Source of the DNA: Bacillota bacterium | GTDB lineage: Bacteria; Bacillota; Bacilli; Paenibacillales; Paenibacillaceae | DNA: 5,820 nucleotides | Reading direction: 5' to 3' | Assembly: GCA_023460795.1 (NCBI GenBank) | Contig: JAEWPC010000064.1 | Coordinates: 1 to 5,820 of the forward strand | Shown here: one piece after another, positions 5,058-5,820 of the stretch | Layout: each line of letters starts with the position of its first letter | Numbering within the stretch: the stretch's first letter is position 1 | Notes under the pieces: model-generated | Databases searched by the model: none | The model's input: only the letters and a program-made list of their open reading frames with translations | Told to the model about the DNA's origin: nothing | Made by a program: the position numbers and the translations under genes

Positions 5058-5154
5058 TTTTCAAAAAAGAGATAATTTTATTACCTTCGCAGTCTCATTT
5101 TTATGTGGGTTCCACTATCGCAAACTGCTGATTTTGAATATTTAGACTTTTTTT
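5058..5154 (+). ncRNA. Candidate short leader or small RNA with its own weak promoter and terminator
   Basis: TTTT (5058-5061), 20 bases of spacer, and TACCTTCG (5082-5089) form a degenerate promoter with an expected start near 5095. From there AGTCT (5091-5095) can pair with AGACT (5144-5148), followed by T7. Inside is a small hairpin, GTGG/CCAC with loop GTT (5105-5115). This could be a 60-base RNA or a tuf leader attenuator. The 5-bp closing stem is weak and both promoter boxes deviate from consensus. Confidence 0.25.
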
Positions 5155-5167
5155 AGCAAAAAGGAGC

Positions 5168-5194
5168 TTGATTTTCAAAATTTCACTATATTTG
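5168..5194 (+). promoter_or_regulatory. tuf promoter
   Basis: TATATTTG at 5187-5194 is a perfect -7 element. The best upstream partner is TTG at 5168-5170 with a 16-base spacer, a little short for this class. The start should be near 5200, giving a 36-base AT-rich leader without any SD, as expected for a strongly expressed Bacteroidota gene. Confidence 0.65.
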
Positions 5195-5236
5195 CGCACT
5201 GAAATTTTAAAAGTAATAAATTAAATATTTAAAATC

Positions 5237-5820
5237 ATGGCAAAGGAAACGTTTAATCGTAACAAACCACACTTGAACATTGGTACCATCGGTCACGTAG
5301 ACCATGGTAAAACTACACTTACTGCAGCAATCAGTAAAGTATTATCTGACAAAGGATTCGGTACTGCAAGAGATTTCTCTTCTATTGACTCTGCACCAGA
5401 AGAAAAAGAAAGAGGTATTACTATCAATACTTCACACATTGAATACGAAACTGCAAACAGACACTACGCTCACGTAGACTGTCCTGGTCACGCCGACTAT
5501 GTGAAAAACATGGTAACAGGTGCTGCTCAAATGGACGGTGCTATACTTGTATGTGCTGCGACAGACGGACCGATGCCTCAAACAAGAGAGCACATCCTTC
5601 TTTGCCGTCAGGTAAACGTACCTAAGGTAGTAGTTTTCATGAACAAAGTTGACATGGTAGACGATGCTGAGCTTCTTGAACTTGTAGAACTTGAATTGAG
5701 AGATCTTCTTTCATCTTACGAATATGACGGAGACAACTCTCCTGTAATCCAAGGATCGGCTCTTGGTGCACTTAATGGTGAGCCAAAGTGGGTTGCGACT
5801 GTTGAAGAATTAATGGAAGC
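5237..5820 (+). CDS. tuf: Elongation factor Tu (C-terminus outside window)
   Basis: The first 194 residues of EF-Tu, the GTPase that delivers aminoacyl-tRNA to the ribosomal A site. The whole GTP-binding core is visible: P-loop GHVDHGKT (19-26), switch I with RGITI (59-63), DCPGH (81-85, including catalytic His85), NKVD (136-139) and SAL (174-176). The start MAKETFNRNKPHLNIGTIGH is typical of Bacteroidota EF-Tu. The codons ACA, GGT, GTA, CTT and GAA are strongly preferred and there is no frame disruption. Domains II and III lie beyond the window edge. The gene follows a tRNA cluster with the same order and anticodons as E. coli thrU-tyrU-glyT-thrT-tufB. It has its own promoter and lies behind a strong tRNA terminator, so it is probably transcribed independently of the tRNAs. 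Confidence 0.98.
   Translation, partial: MAKETFNRNKPHLNIGTIGHVDHGKTTLTAAISKVLSDKGFGTARDFSSIDSAPEEKERGITINTSHIEYETANRHYAHVDCPGHADYVKNMVTGAAQMDGAILVCAATDGPMPQTREHILLCRQVNVPKVVVFMNKVDMVDDAELLELVELELRDLLSSYEYDGDNSPVIQGSALGALNGEPKWVATVEELME

Overview
The window reads as a chromosomal segment of a Flavobacteriia bacterium (phylum Bacteroidota), most likely in or near the Chryseobacterium/Weeksellaceae group. The evidence is: -7 elements of the Bacteroidota form TAnnTTTG paired with TTTG about 20 bases upstream; start codons that lack Shine-Dalgarno (SD) sequences; tRNA genes without encoded CCA; a secreted 'choice-of-anchor L' repeat protein typical of the type IX secretion system (T9SS); and protein sequences of flavobacterial type. 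The genus is an inference.

Layout. Positions 1-2642 (minus strand) hold the first 880 codons of a very large surface protein. It has a signal peptide, a choice-of-anchor L domain, an Ig/PKD-like domain, and then two tandem copies of a roughly 230-residue three-domain unit. Its C-terminus lies outside the window. A 205-base AT-rich divergent intergenic region follows. Everything from 2848 on is on the plus strand: rpsU (bS21) with its own promoter and a strong terminator; a XerC/D-type tyrosine recombinase whose ATG lies just past that terminator; a short hibernation factor (HPF/RaiA); four tRNA genes, Thr(UGU)-Tyr(GUA)-Gly(UCC)-Thr(GGU); a 343-base leader/intergenic stretch; and the first 194 codons of tuf (EF-Tu).

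Function. Apart from the adhesin and the recombinase, this is a translation neighbourhood: a ribosomal protein, a ribosome-silencing factor, tRNAs and EF-Tu. The order thrU-tyrU-glyT-thrT-tuf, with the same anticodons, is that of the E. coli tRNA-tufB operon, but here it is cut into units by separate promoters and terminators.

The most interesting signal is the rpsU leader. It carries AAATGAGATG six bases before the ATG, which is the canonical extended SD AAAGGAGGTG with two substitutions. It predicts an altered 16S 3' tail (CAUCUCAUUU) in this organism. That fits the known autoregulation of bS21 in Flavobacteriia, including lineages with an alternative anti-SD. Second-tier observations are a structurally odd tRNA-Thr(UGU), a promoter motif inside the rpsU terminator loop, twin terminators flanking tRNA-Thr(GGU), and a possible small RNA upstream of tuf. 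I see no mobile element, CRISPR array or defence system, and no wholly new multi-gene system.
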